DNA of 35,221 nucleotides from Acidimicrobiales bacterium (GTDB lineage Bacteria; Actinomycetota; Acidimicrobiia; Acidimicrobiales; Iamiaceae). The notes beneath the pieces were generated by a model. That model was not told the origin of the DNA. It did not search any database and worked only from the letters and a program-made list of their open reading frames with translations. Positions within the stretch are counted from its first letter, which is position 1. Each line of letters opens with the position of its first letter. Shown here one piece after another: positions 15,970-23,514 of this stretch. Location of the stretch: the NCBI GenBank assembly GCA_012513855.1, contig JAAZBK010000327.1:1-35221 (forward strand). The letters run 5' to 3'. Both the position numbers and the translations under genes were made by a program.

Positions 15970-16995
15970 CTACCTGGCGGCCTCGGCCAGACCGACCGCG
16001 ATCTCGATGATCTGGTCCTCCTGGCCGCCCACGAGGCCGCGCTCGCCGCAGGCCAACAGGATGTCGGCGCCCGAGACGCCGTAACGATCTGCTGCCCGGT
16101 AGGCGTGGCGCAGGAACGAGGAGTACACGCCCGCGTAGCCCATGATCAGCGCCAGCCGGTCGAGCTTGGCCTCGCCGTCCATGATCGGGTGGACCACGTC
16201 CTCGGCCACGTCGAACATCTCCAGCACGTCGATGCCGGTGCGGATTCCGAGTCGCTCGCACACGGCAGCGAACGCCTCGGTGGGCGTGTTGCCGGCACCG
16301 GCACCGAACCGGCGGGTGCACGCGTCGATCTGCACCGCCCCGGCGCGGATCGCGTAGAGCGAGTTGGCGATGCCGAGCGCCAGGTTCTCGTGACCGTGGA
16401 AGCCCACCTGAGCGTCGTCGCCCAGCTCGGCCACCACCGCCGATACGCGATCGCTGACCTCCTCGAGGATCATCGCCCCCGCGGAATCGACCACGTACAC
16501 GCACTGGCAACCCGAGTCGGCCATGATCCGGGCCTGTTCGGCCAGCAGTTCCGGTGGCTGGGAGTGGGCCATCATCAAGAACCCCACCGTCTCCAGACCC
16601 TTCTCGCGGGCCAGGCCGAAGTGCTGGACGGCGATGTCGGCCTCGGTGCAGTGGGTGGCGATGCGGATCACCGAGGCGCCCAGGTCGGCCACCGCGGTGA
16701 TGTCCTCCTTGGTGCCCAGCCCCGGCAGCATGAGCGCGGCGATCTTGGCGCGGGTGGCGGTCTCCACCGCCGCGGCGATCAGCACCCGCTCGTCCTCGAG
16801 GCCGAAGCCGTAGTTGAACGACGATCCGCCCAACCCGTCGCCGTGGGTCACCTCGATCACGGGGACCCCGGCGCGGTCCAGTCCGCCGACGACGTCGCGC
16901 ACCATCTGGGTCGTGAACTGGTGGCCCTTGGCGTGGGAGCCGTCGCGGAGCGACGAGTCGGTGACCCTGATGTCGAGCTCTTCGGAGTACGGCAT
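15970..16995 (-). CDS. 4-hydroxy-2-oxovalerate aldolase (MhpE/DmpG/BphI/HsaF type)
   Basis: Class II aldolase of 341 residues that splits 4-hydroxy-2-oxovalerate, or a homologue, into pyruvate and an aldehyde. The TIM-barrel signatures match the DmpG group: Arg17 and Asp18 in SSLRDGSHA, catalytic His21, and the metal ligands His200 and His202 in GFHGHEN, all at classical positions. The C-terminal communication domain (about 290-341) needed for pairing with the dehydrogenase is present. The start overlaps the stop of the acetaldehyde dehydrogenase gene by one base (TGATG). The two proteins normally form a channelling complex. This is the last step but one of the meta-cleavage route in this window. 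Confidence 0.96.
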   Translation of the reverse strand: MPYSEELDIRVTDSSLRDGSHAKGHQFTTQMVRDVVGGLDRAGVPVIEVTHGDGLGGSSFNYGFGLEDERVLIAAAVETATRAKIAALMLPGLGTKEDITAVADLGASVIRIATHCTEADIAVQHFGLAREKGLETVGFLMMAHSQPPELLAEQARIMADSGCQCVYVVDSAGAMILEEVSDRVSAVVAELGDDAQVGFHGHENLALGIANSLYAIRAGAVQIDACTRRFGAGAGNTPTEAFAAVCERLGIRTGIDVLEMFDVAEDVVHPIMDGEAKLDRLALIMGYAGVYSSFLRHAYRAADRYGVSGADILLACGERGLVGGQEDQIIEIAVGLAEAAR

Positions 16996-17906
16996 CAGAC
17001 GGTGACCTCGGTGGTGGCGGGCGACTTGGCGATGTGGCGGGCGATCTCCTCGCCGACCTTGGTGGCCGCCGCCGTCATGATGTCGAGGTTGCCGGAGTAC
17101 GGAGGGAGGTAGTCGCCCGCCCCCTCGACCTCGATGAAGATCGTGACCCGGGCCGGTCGGCCCTTCTCGGCGGGGTCGAACTGGGGACGCTGGCGCAGCC
17201 GGTAGCCGGGGACGTACTGCGCCACCCCGGATGCCACGTCGTCGATGGATGCCTCGATGGCCGCGTGGTCTGCGTCGTCGGGGATCTGGCAGTAGATCGT
17301 GTCGCGCATGATCAGCGGCGGCTCGGCCGGGTTGAGGATGATGATTGCCTTGCCCCGCTCCGCTCCGCCGAGCACCTCGACGGCCGACGACGTGGTGCGG
17401 GTGAACTCGTCGATGTTGGCTCGGGTGCCCGGGCCCGCCGACTTGGAGGCCACCGTGGCCACGATCTCGGCGTAGGGCACGTCGACCACCCGGGAGACGG
17501 CGTGGACCATCGGGATGGTGGCCTGTCCGCCGCAGGTGACCATGTTGACGTTCATCTCGTCGATGTGCTCGGTGAGGTTCACCACCGGGATCGTGTACGG
17601 GCCGATGGCCGCTGGCGTCAGGTCGACGGCTCGGATGCCGGCCTCCTGGTAGCGGGGGGCGTTGGCGACGTGGGCGTAGGCCGACGTGGCCTCGAAGACG
17701 ATGTCGGGTAGCTCGCCGTGGTCGAACATCCAGTCGACTCCCTGGTCGACGGCCTCCACCCCGTGCTCACGGGCGATGGCCAGCCCCTCGCTGCGGGGGT
17801 CTATGCCGACCATGTAGCGGAGTTCGAGATCGGTCGAGCGGAGGAGCTTGAACATCAGGTCGGTGCCGATGTTCCCAGTTCCGACGATGGCGGCTGTCGG
17901 CTTCAT
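16995..17906 (-). CDS. Acylating acetaldehyde dehydrogenase (MhpF/DmpF/HsaG type)
   Basis: NAD-dependent enzyme of 303 residues that turns acetaldehyde or propanal, received from the aldolase, into the acyl-CoA. The Rossmann motif is VGTGNIGTD (residues 8-16) and the catalytic Cys125 is in [24 protein letters not shown] near the C-terminus is typical of the family. It is first in a two-gene operon with the aldolase and is divergent from the extradiol dioxygenase/hydratase operon, with 102 bases between. I see no clear -10 box for this gene. An imperfect inverted repeat in the shared gap could be a regulator site. Confidence 0.96.
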   Translation of the reverse strand: MKPTAAIVGTGNIGTDLMFKLLRSTDLELRYMVGIDPRSEGLAIAREHGVEAVDQGVDWMFDHGELPDIVFEATSAYAHVANAPRYQEAGIRAVDLTPAAIGPYTIPVVNLTEHIDEMNVNMVTCGGQATIPMVHAVSRVVDVPYAEIVATVASKSAGPGTRANIDEFTRTTSSAVEVLGGAERGKAIIILNPAEPPLIMRDTIYCQIPDDADHAAIEASIDDVASGVAQYVPGYRLRQRPQFDPAEKGRPARVTIFIEVEGAGDYLPPYSGNLDIMTAAATKVGEEIARHIAKSPATTEVTV

Positions 17907-17924
17907 GGATCCATCGTGCAGCTT

Positions 17925-18000
17925 TGCGTTGTGTGGTGCGACAACCGCATCCCACCCGGCGAGACGAGGTCAGGCTGGGTCCATGGGCCGCTGGTACCTT
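17925..18000. promoter_or_regulatory. Divergent promoter region of the lower meta-cleavage genes
   Basis: An imperfect inverted repeat, TGCGTTGT and ACAACCGCA around GTGGTGCG (17925-17949), lies between the dehydrogenase and dioxygenase genes. TACCTT (17995-18000) is 8 bases from the dioxygenase ATG at 18009, a leaderless-type -10. The repeat differs from the candidate IclR boxes at 20475 and 23445. Confidence 0.45.
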
Positions 18001-18008
18001 CGCCGGCG

Positions 18009-18869
18009 ATGAGAGTGCGCTCACTTGCCTACCTCCGACTGGGTTCGCCCGACGTCGACGCCTGGCGGGTCTTCGCCGGCGACTTCCTCGGGTTGATGCC
18101 CGTCGACGGCGGCAACTCCGACGCCGCGTACTTCCGCATGGACGACTTCCCCGCTCGCCTCGTCGTGGAGCCGTCAGCTGAGGCCGCGGCAACCGCCATC
18201 GGCTTCGAGGTCATGGACCGGCGGGAGCTGGCCGCCCTTGCCGAGGCCGTCAGCGCGCACGGCATCGAGGTGGTCGCGGGTACGCCGGAAGAGTGCGTCG
18301 AGCGACAGGTCACCGGCTTCGTCCGCTTCGCCGATCCCGGCGGAAACCCCATCGAGCTCGCCTACGGGCCGATCCTCCAGCACGATCCCGTGCAGACCCC
18401 CAACGTGTCGGGCTTCGTCACGGGTGGCCTCGGTCTCGGTCACGTGATCGTGAGCGCGGAGGACGGAGAGGCCCAGTACGACTTCTACACCGGCGTCCTC
18501 GGATTCGTGGAGCGCAACACCATGGCCGGCGGCCGGGTGGTGTTCATGGGTTGCAACCCCCGTCACCACACGCTCGGCATCAACACCCGCCGGGGTCCGG
18601 GGCGGCTCATGCACCTCATGTTGGAGGTGGCCACGCTCGACGACGTCGGACGCGGCCTGGATCGTGCCCACCGCCTGAAGATCCCGATGATGCACACGCT
18701 GGGCAAGCACACCAACGACCGCATGGTGTCGTTCTACGTGTACTCACCGGAGAACTACGCCATCGAGTACGGCTGGGACGGCCTCCTGGTGGAGGACGAG
18801 GTTCCCACCTATGAGATCTCCGCCGGCGCCTTCTGGGGCCACAGGTTCACGCCCCCGCCGGAGCGGTGA
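18009..18869 (+). CDS. Extradiol (meta-cleavage) ring-cleaving dioxygenase, type I VOC fold
   Basis: Fe(II)-dependent dioxygenase of 286 residues that opens a catechol ring next to its hydroxyls. Two VOC domains are present. The metal ligands His145 (GLGHVIV), His202 (RLMHLMLEV) and Glu253 (YAIEYGW) match the BphC triad. Active-site His187 (RHHT), His234 (KHTNDRMVSFY) and Tyr243 also match. The N-terminal start MRVRSLAYLRLG is typical. The ATG at 18009 is 8 bases after TACCTT. The stop overlaps the hydratase start by 4 bases. The group includes biphenyl-2,3-diol and steroid catechol (HsaC) enzymes; which catechol is used here is not decided by sequence alone. Confidence 0.95.
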   Translation: MRVRSLAYLRLGSPDVDAWRVFAGDFLGLMPVDGGNSDAAYFRMDDFPARLVVEPSAEAAATAIGFEVMDRRELAALAEAVSAHGIEVVAGTPEECVERQVTGFVRFADPGGNPIELAYGPILQHDPVQTPNVSGFVTGGLGLGHVIVSAEDGEAQYDFYTGVLGFVERNTMAGGRVVFMGCNPRHHTLGINTRRGPGRLMHLMLEVATLDDVGRGLDRAHRLKIPMMHTLGKHTNDRMVSFYVYSPENYAIEYGWDGLLVEDEVPTYEISAGAFWGHRFTPPPER

Positions 18870-19672
18870 CCGTCGCCGTGCCCGCCACCGACGTGACGCC
18901 CGCCCACGAGGAAGCCGCCGCCCGCCTGATAGAAGCGGAGCGCAGCGGCGTCCCCTGCGCGCCGCTGCGAGAGCTGATACCGCACGGCACCATCGACGAC
19001 GGCTACGTCGTCCAGCAACGGGTGATCGACCTCACCAGGGCCGGACAACGGCGGGTCGGCCGCAAGATCGGCCTCACCTCGCCCGCGGTGCAGACCCAGA
19101 TGGGCGTGGACACCCCCGACTTCGGTGTCCTGCTGGCCGACATGGCCTACGGCGACGACGACCCGATCCCGGCCACCCGGCTCCTCCAACCCCGCGTCGA
19201 GGCAGAGGTGGCGTTCGTGCTCGGGAGCGACCTGCCCGAGCGGCCGGTGGTGGCCGCCGACGTGCTGCGGGCCACCGAGTTCGTGGTGGCCGCCATCGAG
19301 GTGGTCGACAGCCGCATCGCCGACTGGGACATCTCGATCTTCGACACCGTCGCCGACAACGCCTCGTCGGGCGTGTTCGCGCTGGGGGGAGCACCCCGCC
19401 TGCTCACCGACGTCGACCTGAGCGCGGTGGAGATGACGCTCACGTCGGACGGGGAGACGTTGAGCACCGGCTCCGGGTCGGCTTGCCTGGGCCACCCGGT
19501 CAACGCGGTGGTGTGGCTGGCCAACGTGGTGGCCGAGCGCGGCGAGCCGCTCCAGGCCGGTGAGGTGATCCTGTCGGGAGCGCTCGGACCTCTGGTGCCC
19601 GTGCAGCGGGGGAAGACCTACGAGGCCACGTTCACCGGGCTCGGCACGGTGCGGGCCCGGTTCGACGCCTGA
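18866..19672 (+). CDS. 2-hydroxypenta-2,4-dienoate (2-keto-4-pentenoate) hydratase
   Basis: Enzyme of 268 residues that adds water to the dienoate made by the C-C hydrolase, giving 4-hydroxy-2-oxovalerate for the aldolase. Family marks are RRVGRKIGLTSPAVQTQMG (about 63-80), the metal-binding Glu112 and Glu114 in QPRVEAEVAFVL, and Glu145 in AIEVVDSRI, with the same 33-residue spacing as in MhpD. It starts at GTG 18866 inside the dioxygenase stop (GTGA), so the two are co-translated. Its 3' end overlaps the convergent IclR gene by 55 bases. Confidence 0.95.
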   Translation: MTVAVPATDVTPAHEEAAARLIEAERSGVPCAPLRELIPHGTIDDGYVVQQRVIDLTRAGQRRVGRKIGLTSPAVQTQMGVDTPDFGVLLADMAYGDDDPIPATRLLQPRVEAEVAFVLGSDLPERPVVAADVLRATEFVVAAIEVVDSRIADWDISIFDTVADNASSGVFALGGAPRLLTDVDLSAVEMTLTSDGETLSTGSGSACLGHPVNAVVWLANVVAERGEPLQAGEVILSGALGPLVPVQRGKTYEATFTGLGTVRARFDA

Positions 19673-20463
19673 CGGCCCTTCGGGTCGAAGCGCTCGTTCC
19701 AGATGTTGGCCGCGGTGAGCTGGACCGCGTTGGCCAGCTCGGTCAAGGAGATCTTGGAGACCGGTCCGGTGACCGACACCGCGCCGATGGCCCGACCTGC
19801 GTTGCGGATCGGCGCGGCGACGCAGGCCACCCCCTCGTAGGCCTCCTGGACGTCGAACGCCACGCCCGTGGCACGCACCCGCTCCAACGCCTCTCGCAGC
19901 TCATCCGACGAGGTGATGGTGGTGGCCGTGAGCTTCGGCATCTCCGACTCGAGGATGCGCTCGGTGGCCAGCTCGTCGAAGGCGAGCATGGCCTTGCCGA
20001 GACCGGTGCAGTATGCGGGCATCCGCGCCCCGGGATGGGTGGGCAGCCGGTACGGACCGACCACGATGCGCTCCAGGTAGACCACCTCGTCGCCGTCGAG
20101 CACCCCGAGCTGGACCGCGTGCCCGGCCTTGTTGGCCAGGGCGTGCAGGTGGGGGAGCGCCGCTTCGCGGAGCTGGCTGTGGCCCACGGCCAGGCCGCCC
20201 AGCTCGAACAGGCGGATCCCCACCCGGTAGCCCCGGTAGTCGCGCTCCAACCAACCCAGCTCGCGGAGCTGCTCGGCCAGCCGGTGGGCGGTCGACTTCG
20301 GGAGCCCCGATCGCCGGCTCAGCTCCACCAGCGTGAGCACCGAGGCGTCGCCGTCGAAGGAGTCCATGATGGCCGCGATGCGCCCGACCAGCGAGCGGCC
20401 CTCCTCGGCTGCCTTCACGACCTTGCGGTTGCCGGCGGTGTCCTGTGGTGAGCGCGTGACCAT
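19618..20463 (-). CDS. IclR-family transcriptional regulator
   Basis: Regulator of 281 residues. The N-terminal winged helix-turn-helix (about 24-90) contains LTLVELSRRSGLPKSTAHRL, and the C-terminal IclR effector domain (about 105-265) contains YLERIVVGPYRLPTHPGARMPAYCTGLGKAMLA and the late GAVSVTGP. IclR proteins commonly control aromatic-acid and meta-cleavage operons, and this one sits in the middle of such genes. I chose the ATG at 20463, which has AGAAGGGGG upstream; a longer in-frame start at 20535 would place the operator-like repeat inside the gene. A perfect inverted repeat at 20475-20493 in its leader suggests autoregulation. Its tail overlaps the hydratase 3' end. Confidence 0.93.
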   Translation of the reverse strand: MVTRSPQDTAGNRKVVKAAEEGRSLVGRIAAIMDSFDGDASVLTLVELSRRSGLPKSTAHRLAEQLRELGWLERDYRGYRVGIRLFELGGLAVGHSQLREAALPHLHALANKAGHAVQLGVLDGDEVVYLERIVVGPYRLPTHPGARMPAYCTGLGKAMLAFDELATERILESEMPKLTATTITSSDELREALERVRATGVAFDVQEAYEGVACVAAPIRNAGRAIGAVSVTGPVSKISLTELANAVQLTAANIWNERFDPKGRQASNRARTVPSPVNVAS

Positions 20464-20474
20464 GTCACAACCCC

Positions 20475-20500
20475 CTTCTCGTCCTGCGAGAAGCACGTTA
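20475..20500 (-). promoter_or_regulatory. IclR gene promoter and putative operator
   Basis: The perfect inverted repeat CTTCTCG-TCCTG-CGAGAAG (20475-20493) lies just downstream of a minus-strand -10-like TAACGT (20500-20495), at the likely transcription start. The arm spacing of 5 bases and the CG edges resemble the repeat at 23445-23461 before the C-C hydrolase. Confidence 0.5.
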
Positions 20501-20553
20501 TCACGATCGGCCGCCGGTGCCAGTGGGTGGGACACCAGCCCCGCAATCCCAAG

Positions 20554-20600
20554 AGGTGTGAGTACTTCGGTCGAATAATCAGACCAAGGTGCTCACACCT
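20554..20600. repeat. 47-bp near-perfect palindrome downstream of the VOC gene
   Basis: The outer arms AGGTGTGAG (20554-20562) and CTCACACCT (20592-20600) match perfectly. Inner arms ACTTCGGTC and GACCAAGGT pair at 7 of 9 positions around the loop GAATAATCA. It begins 18 bases after the VOC stop (minus strand), so it could serve as that operon's terminator, but it has no T-run and is unusually long. Confidence 0.7.
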
Positions 20601-20617
20601 GCCCGGGTTCGGGGTCG

Positions 20618-21145
20618 TCAGCGGGCGTTCGACTCGGCTTCCAGCTTGGCCAGGTAGGCCTCGAAGCCCGGTTGCAGTTCCATCACCTCGACGTGGTGGC
20701 CGAGCTCGGCGCTGAGGTCGACGTAGCCGAAGCGGATCGCCCCGTTGTCTCCGTGCAGCTCCCACCTGCGCCCGACCTGCTCGATGAGGGCGGTGGCCTC
20801 GTCGAAGTCGTCGACCCTCACACCGATGTGGTGGAAGGTGGCCGGCGCACCGGGCCGGATCGCACCCCGGTAGATGTCGACCGCGCCGCTCACCGGTTGG
20901 ATGATCTCCAGGTTGGTGGGACCCGCGTTGACGAGCGCGACGTCGATCACCCACTCGTCGACCACCTTCCCGTCGACGTGGGCGACGCCGCCCAGCGACG
21001 ACTTGTAGCGGGTGTGGCAGCTCGTCGTGCCGAGCGTTCCCTCGAACCAGGCGACCGCTGCGTCGATGTCGTCGGTGACGTAGGCGAGCTGGATGACGTC
21101 GCGGAGCAGATCGCTGAGCGAGTGGAGTCCCCGCGCCTCTGCCAT
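20618..21145 (-). CDS. VOC family protein
   Basis: Glyoxalase/dioxygenase-superfamily protein of 175 residues. The fold is marked by VIQLAYVTDDIDAAVAWFEGTLG (about 17-39), and a second half starts at PATFHHIGVRVDDFDEATALIEQVG (about 104-128). FHHIGV is like the metal-binding strand of methylmalonyl-CoA epimerase, and EVMELQ ends the domain with a candidate Glu ligand. The start overlaps the Rieske oxygenase stop by one base (TGATG), so it is the second gene of that operon. It could be an isomerase or an accessory protein for the oxygenase product. It is too short and too different to be the ring-cleaving enzyme at 18009. Confidence 0.82.
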   Translation of the reverse strand: MAEARGLHSLSDLLRDVIQLAYVTDDIDAAVAWFEGTLGTTSCHTRYKSSLGGVAHVDGKVVDEWVIDVALVNAGPTNLEIIQPVSGAVDIYRGAIRPGAPATFHHIGVRVDDFDEATALIEQVGRRWELHGDNGAIRFGYVDLSAELGHHVEVMELQPGFEAYLAKLEAESNAR

Positions 21146-22569
21146 CAGTCCCAGAGGTAGCGGTCGGCCACCCGGTGGTGGTTCCAGATGGTCATCTCCT
21201 GCTCGGTGCTGAGCCGGTGACCGTCGAAGCTCGGGGAGTGCATGCCCACCGTGATGTTCTCGGTGTTGTCGAGGTCCTGGGTGAGGATCCGGCCGAGGTC
21301 GCCCTGGCGGTAGTCCTCGTGGAACTCGGGGACCACGTCGATCTTCTTGTCGTAGTCGGCCACGGGGACCTGCTCGAGGCACATGACCTCGAACAGCGAG
21401 CTGTCGGGGTCCATCCCGTTGGGTCGGGCCCGGTAGACCAGCGACGAGCCCTGGTTGGGCAGCACGATCATGTTGGGGAAGATGTGCCAGGCGGTGCCGG
21501 CGGCGGCCCACTGCTTGGGCTCGATCTCGGCCCAGTCGAGGCCCTCGTCGATGGCGAGCTGGCGGTAGATCTCCAGGTGGACCTGACCGGCGCTCTTTCC
21601 CTCCGGCAGCTCGGTCTCCCGCAGGATCTGCGCGGCGCGGACGCTGCGCTCGGTCTCCAGCGCTCGCAGCTCCTCGTAGATGTACTCCACCGCGTTGGCG
21701 ATGCCGGCCCGAGGGTCGTCGCCGCCTGCTCCCGGGCGTCGGGCGGGGTCCTTGTCGAGGCGGTTGGACTGCTTCCGCTTCACTCCCAGGCTCTGGTACA
21801 TGGAGTGGCGCTCGTAGACCGAGGTGGGCGACCAGGCCCGGATGTCGATCTCCTTCATGGTGGCCGGGTTGAGGTTGTCTCGAGTCGACCGGTTCAGCTG
21901 CGGGTGGGTTCCGGGGATGTGGTAGCCCTCGAGGAACCCGTCGAGCACCGTCTTCCAGTTGCAGTGGGCGATGGTGCTCTTGAACCAGCGGATCCGCATG
22001 TTCCCGAGACCGAACGGCGACACCACGTCGGGGATGGGCGACAGGTACTCCAGGAGCGGCGGGGCCTCGTCGTCCATGCAGATGAACACGAAGCCCTCCC
22101 ACTGCTCGCAGCGGACGGGCTGGAGGCCGAGGTCCTCCTCGGAGCGGGGAACGAACTCCTCGGCGTCGAGCTGGAGCTTGATGGAGCCGTCGAGGTTCCA
22201 GCGCCACCCGTGGAACGGGCAGATGATCGAGCCCACCCGGCCCCGGTCGGTGGCCAGCCGGGTGCCGCGGTGGCGACAGGCGTTGTGGTACGCCCGGATC
22301 GACTCCTTGGACTCGCGGACCACCAGCACCGACCGGTCGCCGATGCGGTACTCGACGTAGTTGCCGACGCTCGGCAGCTCCTCGAGCCGGCAGGCCATGA
22401 GCCACGTGCGGGGGAACACGAGGTCCAGCTCCCGCTTCATGAAGTCGAGGTCGAGGTACCGGCCCTTGGGCACGAACGCAGGGCCCAGTCGGTACTGCTC
22501 GGGGACCCGCTCAGGCGGTACGTCGCCCTCGAAGGATGGTGACGCTTGCTCCAACGACACATCGGCCAT
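21145..22569 (-). CDS. Rieske non-heme iron ring-hydroxylating oxygenase, alpha subunit
   Basis: Catalytic subunit of 474 residues. The Rieske [2Fe-2S] centre is Cys98-x-His100 and Cys117-x2-His120, in CRHRG and CPFHGW. The mononuclear iron site has Glu214, His217 and His222 in GFLEGYHIPGTH, with the third ligand likely the Asp in LTQDLDNTEN. Such enzymes dihydroxylate or monohydroxylate aromatic rings using electrons from a ferredoxin and reductase, neither of which is in this window. The ATG at 22569 has AGGAG 7 bases upstream. It heads an operon with the VOC gene and is divergent from an NTF2-like gene that could supply a beta subunit. The substrate is unknown. Confidence 0.95.
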   Translation of the reverse strand: MADVSLEQASPSFEGDVPPERVPEQYRLGPAFVPKGRYLDLDFMKRELDLVFPRTWLMACRLEELPSVGNYVEYRIGDRSVLVVRESKESIRAYHNACRHRGTRLATDRGRVGSIICPFHGWRWNLDGSIKLQLDAEEFVPRSEEDLGLQPVRCEQWEGFVFICMDDEAPPLLEYLSPIPDVVSPFGLGNMRIRWFKSTIAHCNWKTVLDGFLEGYHIPGTHPQLNRSTRDNLNPATMKEIDIRAWSPTSVYERHSMYQSLGVKRKQSNRLDKDPARRPGAGGDDPRAGIANAVEYIYEELRALETERSVRAAQILRETELPEGKSAGQVHLEIYRQLAIDEGLDWAEIEPKQWAAAGTAWHIFPNMIVLPNQGSSLVYRARPNGMDPDSSLFEVMCLEQVPVADYDKKIDVVPEFHEDYRQGDLGRILTQDLDNTENITVGMHSPSFDGHRLSTEQEMTIWNHHRVADRYLWD

Positions 22570-22643
22570 GGCTATCTCCTAACCCCGAACCCATGAGGGG
22601 TCAACAACCCGTCTCACCGGCCGGGATCAGGTGGGGGATCGTC

Positions 22644-22672
22644 GGGCGGGGCGGTCTCGCCCGCCCTAGCTT
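22644..22672 (+). promoter_or_regulatory. Promoter with adjacent GC-rich inverted repeat for the NTF2-like gene
   Basis: An inverted repeat GGGCG-GTCT-CGCCC (22649-22662) extends outward by four more pairs after one bulged G (22644-22666). It abuts TAGCTT (22667-22672), a -10-like box 8 bases from the ATG at 22681. It could be an operator over the promoter spacer. Confidence 0.45.
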
Positions 22673-22680
22673 CGCGGTCC

Positions 22681-23232
22681 ATGGCCGGCGAAGCGCTCGA
22701 TCCCCACGAGGTCGCGGCGCTGCGCGCGCTGCTCGACCGGCAGGCCATCGTCGACTGCGTGAACCGCTACGCCCGCGGCGTCGACCGCGACGACGCCGAG
22801 CTGATCGGCTCCGCCTACCACCCTGATGCCGTCGAGGACCACGGAGCCTTCATCGGCGGCGTCGACGACCTGGTGCCGTTCCTGGCCATGGCCCACCGGC
22901 CGTTCGACGGCTACCAGCGCTTCGTCACCAACTTCAGCATCGACGTGGCCGAGTCGGGCGACGAGGCCCACGCCGAGAGCTACTACCTCTGCATCCTCCG
23001 CCGCGACGAGAAGGGCAAGCTCCTCGCCAACGGCGGCCGCTACGTCGACCGGCTCGCCAAGCGCGACGGCGAATGGCGGATCGCGCGGCGGGTGGTGGTG
23101 ATGGAGTGGGAGGGCACGATCGAGGGCGGCGCCCCCCGCTTCGACCTCAACGTGCCCGCTCGCCGCGACCGCGACGACGTGTCCTACCAGCGCCCGCTCG
23201 AGGTCGTCCGCGAGAACCGCTCGCCGATGTAG
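22681..23232 (+). CDS. NTF2-like (SnoaL-type) protein, possible beta subunit of the Rieske oxygenase
   Basis: Protein of 183 residues with the opening helix pattern of the SnoaL_4 and aromatic-dioxygenase beta-subunit group: LRALLDRQAIVDCVNRYARGVDRDD (about 14-38), then YHPDAVEDHGAFIGG. Strands around QRFVTNFSIDVAESGDEAHAESYYL and GGRYVDRLAKRDGEWRIARRVVVMEW complete the cone fold. It is divergent from the oxygenase alpha gene. Ring-hydroxylating beta subunits share this fold and size, but so do many small isomerases and dehydratases (conserved Asp/His pair possible at Asp38, His47). The subunit role is inference. The ATG at 22681 is 8 bases after TAGCTT. Confidence 0.8.
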   Translation: MAGEALDPHEVAALRALLDRQAIVDCVNRYARGVDRDDAELIGSAYHPDAVEDHGAFIGGVDDLVPFLAMAHRPFDGYQRFVTNFSIDVAESGDEAHAESYYLCILRRDEKGKLLANGGRYVDRLAKRDGEWRIARRVVVMEWEGTIEGGAPRFDLNVPARRDRDDVSYQRPLEVVRENRSPM

Positions 23233-23264
23233 GACGCTCACCCCGTCGTCCCCGTCATCCCCCC

Positions 23265-23390
23265 ATCGTGTGGGCAATCGCGTGGGCAGCGGACGGGCTC
23301 GTAGACCTCGTCCTGCCCATGCGTCGGTGAGGCCGCCATCGTGTGGGCAGCGGACGGGCTCGTAGACCTCGTCCTGCCCATGCGTCGGTG
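23265..23390. repeat. Tandem hairpin repeats, 61-bp period, in the gap before the C-C hydrolase
   Basis: Two 53-bp copies, 23277-23329 and 23338-23390, differ at one base (C23281 versus T23342). A partial third copy (CATCGTGTGGGCA) lies at 23264-23276. Each full copy folds as GGGCA, a two-base bulge, GGACG, loop, CGTCC, TGCCC. The surrounding gap (23233-23514) holds no gene that I can support. Confidence 0.85.
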
Positions 23391-23444
23391 GGTTGCGGGC
23401 TGGGAGCGCCGCGGAGGCGCGAGCCCGCCGAAGGGGTGAGCGCT

Positions 23445-23461
23445 GTTCCGGTCTGCGGAAC
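23445..23461 (+). promoter_or_regulatory. Putative IclR-type operator before the C-C hydrolase
   Basis: The perfect inverted repeat GTTCCG-GTCTG-CGGAAC lies 40 bases upstream of the -10-like TAGCTT at 23502-23507. The 5-base spacer with TCTG/CCTG and the CG edges resemble the repeat in the IclR gene leader. Confidence 0.4.
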
Positions 23462-23501
23462 GGCGGGCCCGGTGCCCGGGCACCGACCGGCAGTCGGGCG
23501 G

Positions 23502-23507
23502 TAGCTT
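23502..23507 (+). promoter_or_regulatory. -10 box of the C-C hydrolase/SDR operon
   Basis: TAGCTT lies 7 bases before ATC at 23515. The in-frame TTG at 23506 overlaps this box, so it cannot be the start if the box is the real -10 element. Confidence 0.4.
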
Positions 23508-23514
23508 GCGGCCC

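Noticed and set aside
23265-23390. CRISPR array
   Set aside because: Only two full units with 53-bp repeats and 8-base gaps, no distinct spacers and no cas genes. This is a tandem duplication of a hairpin.
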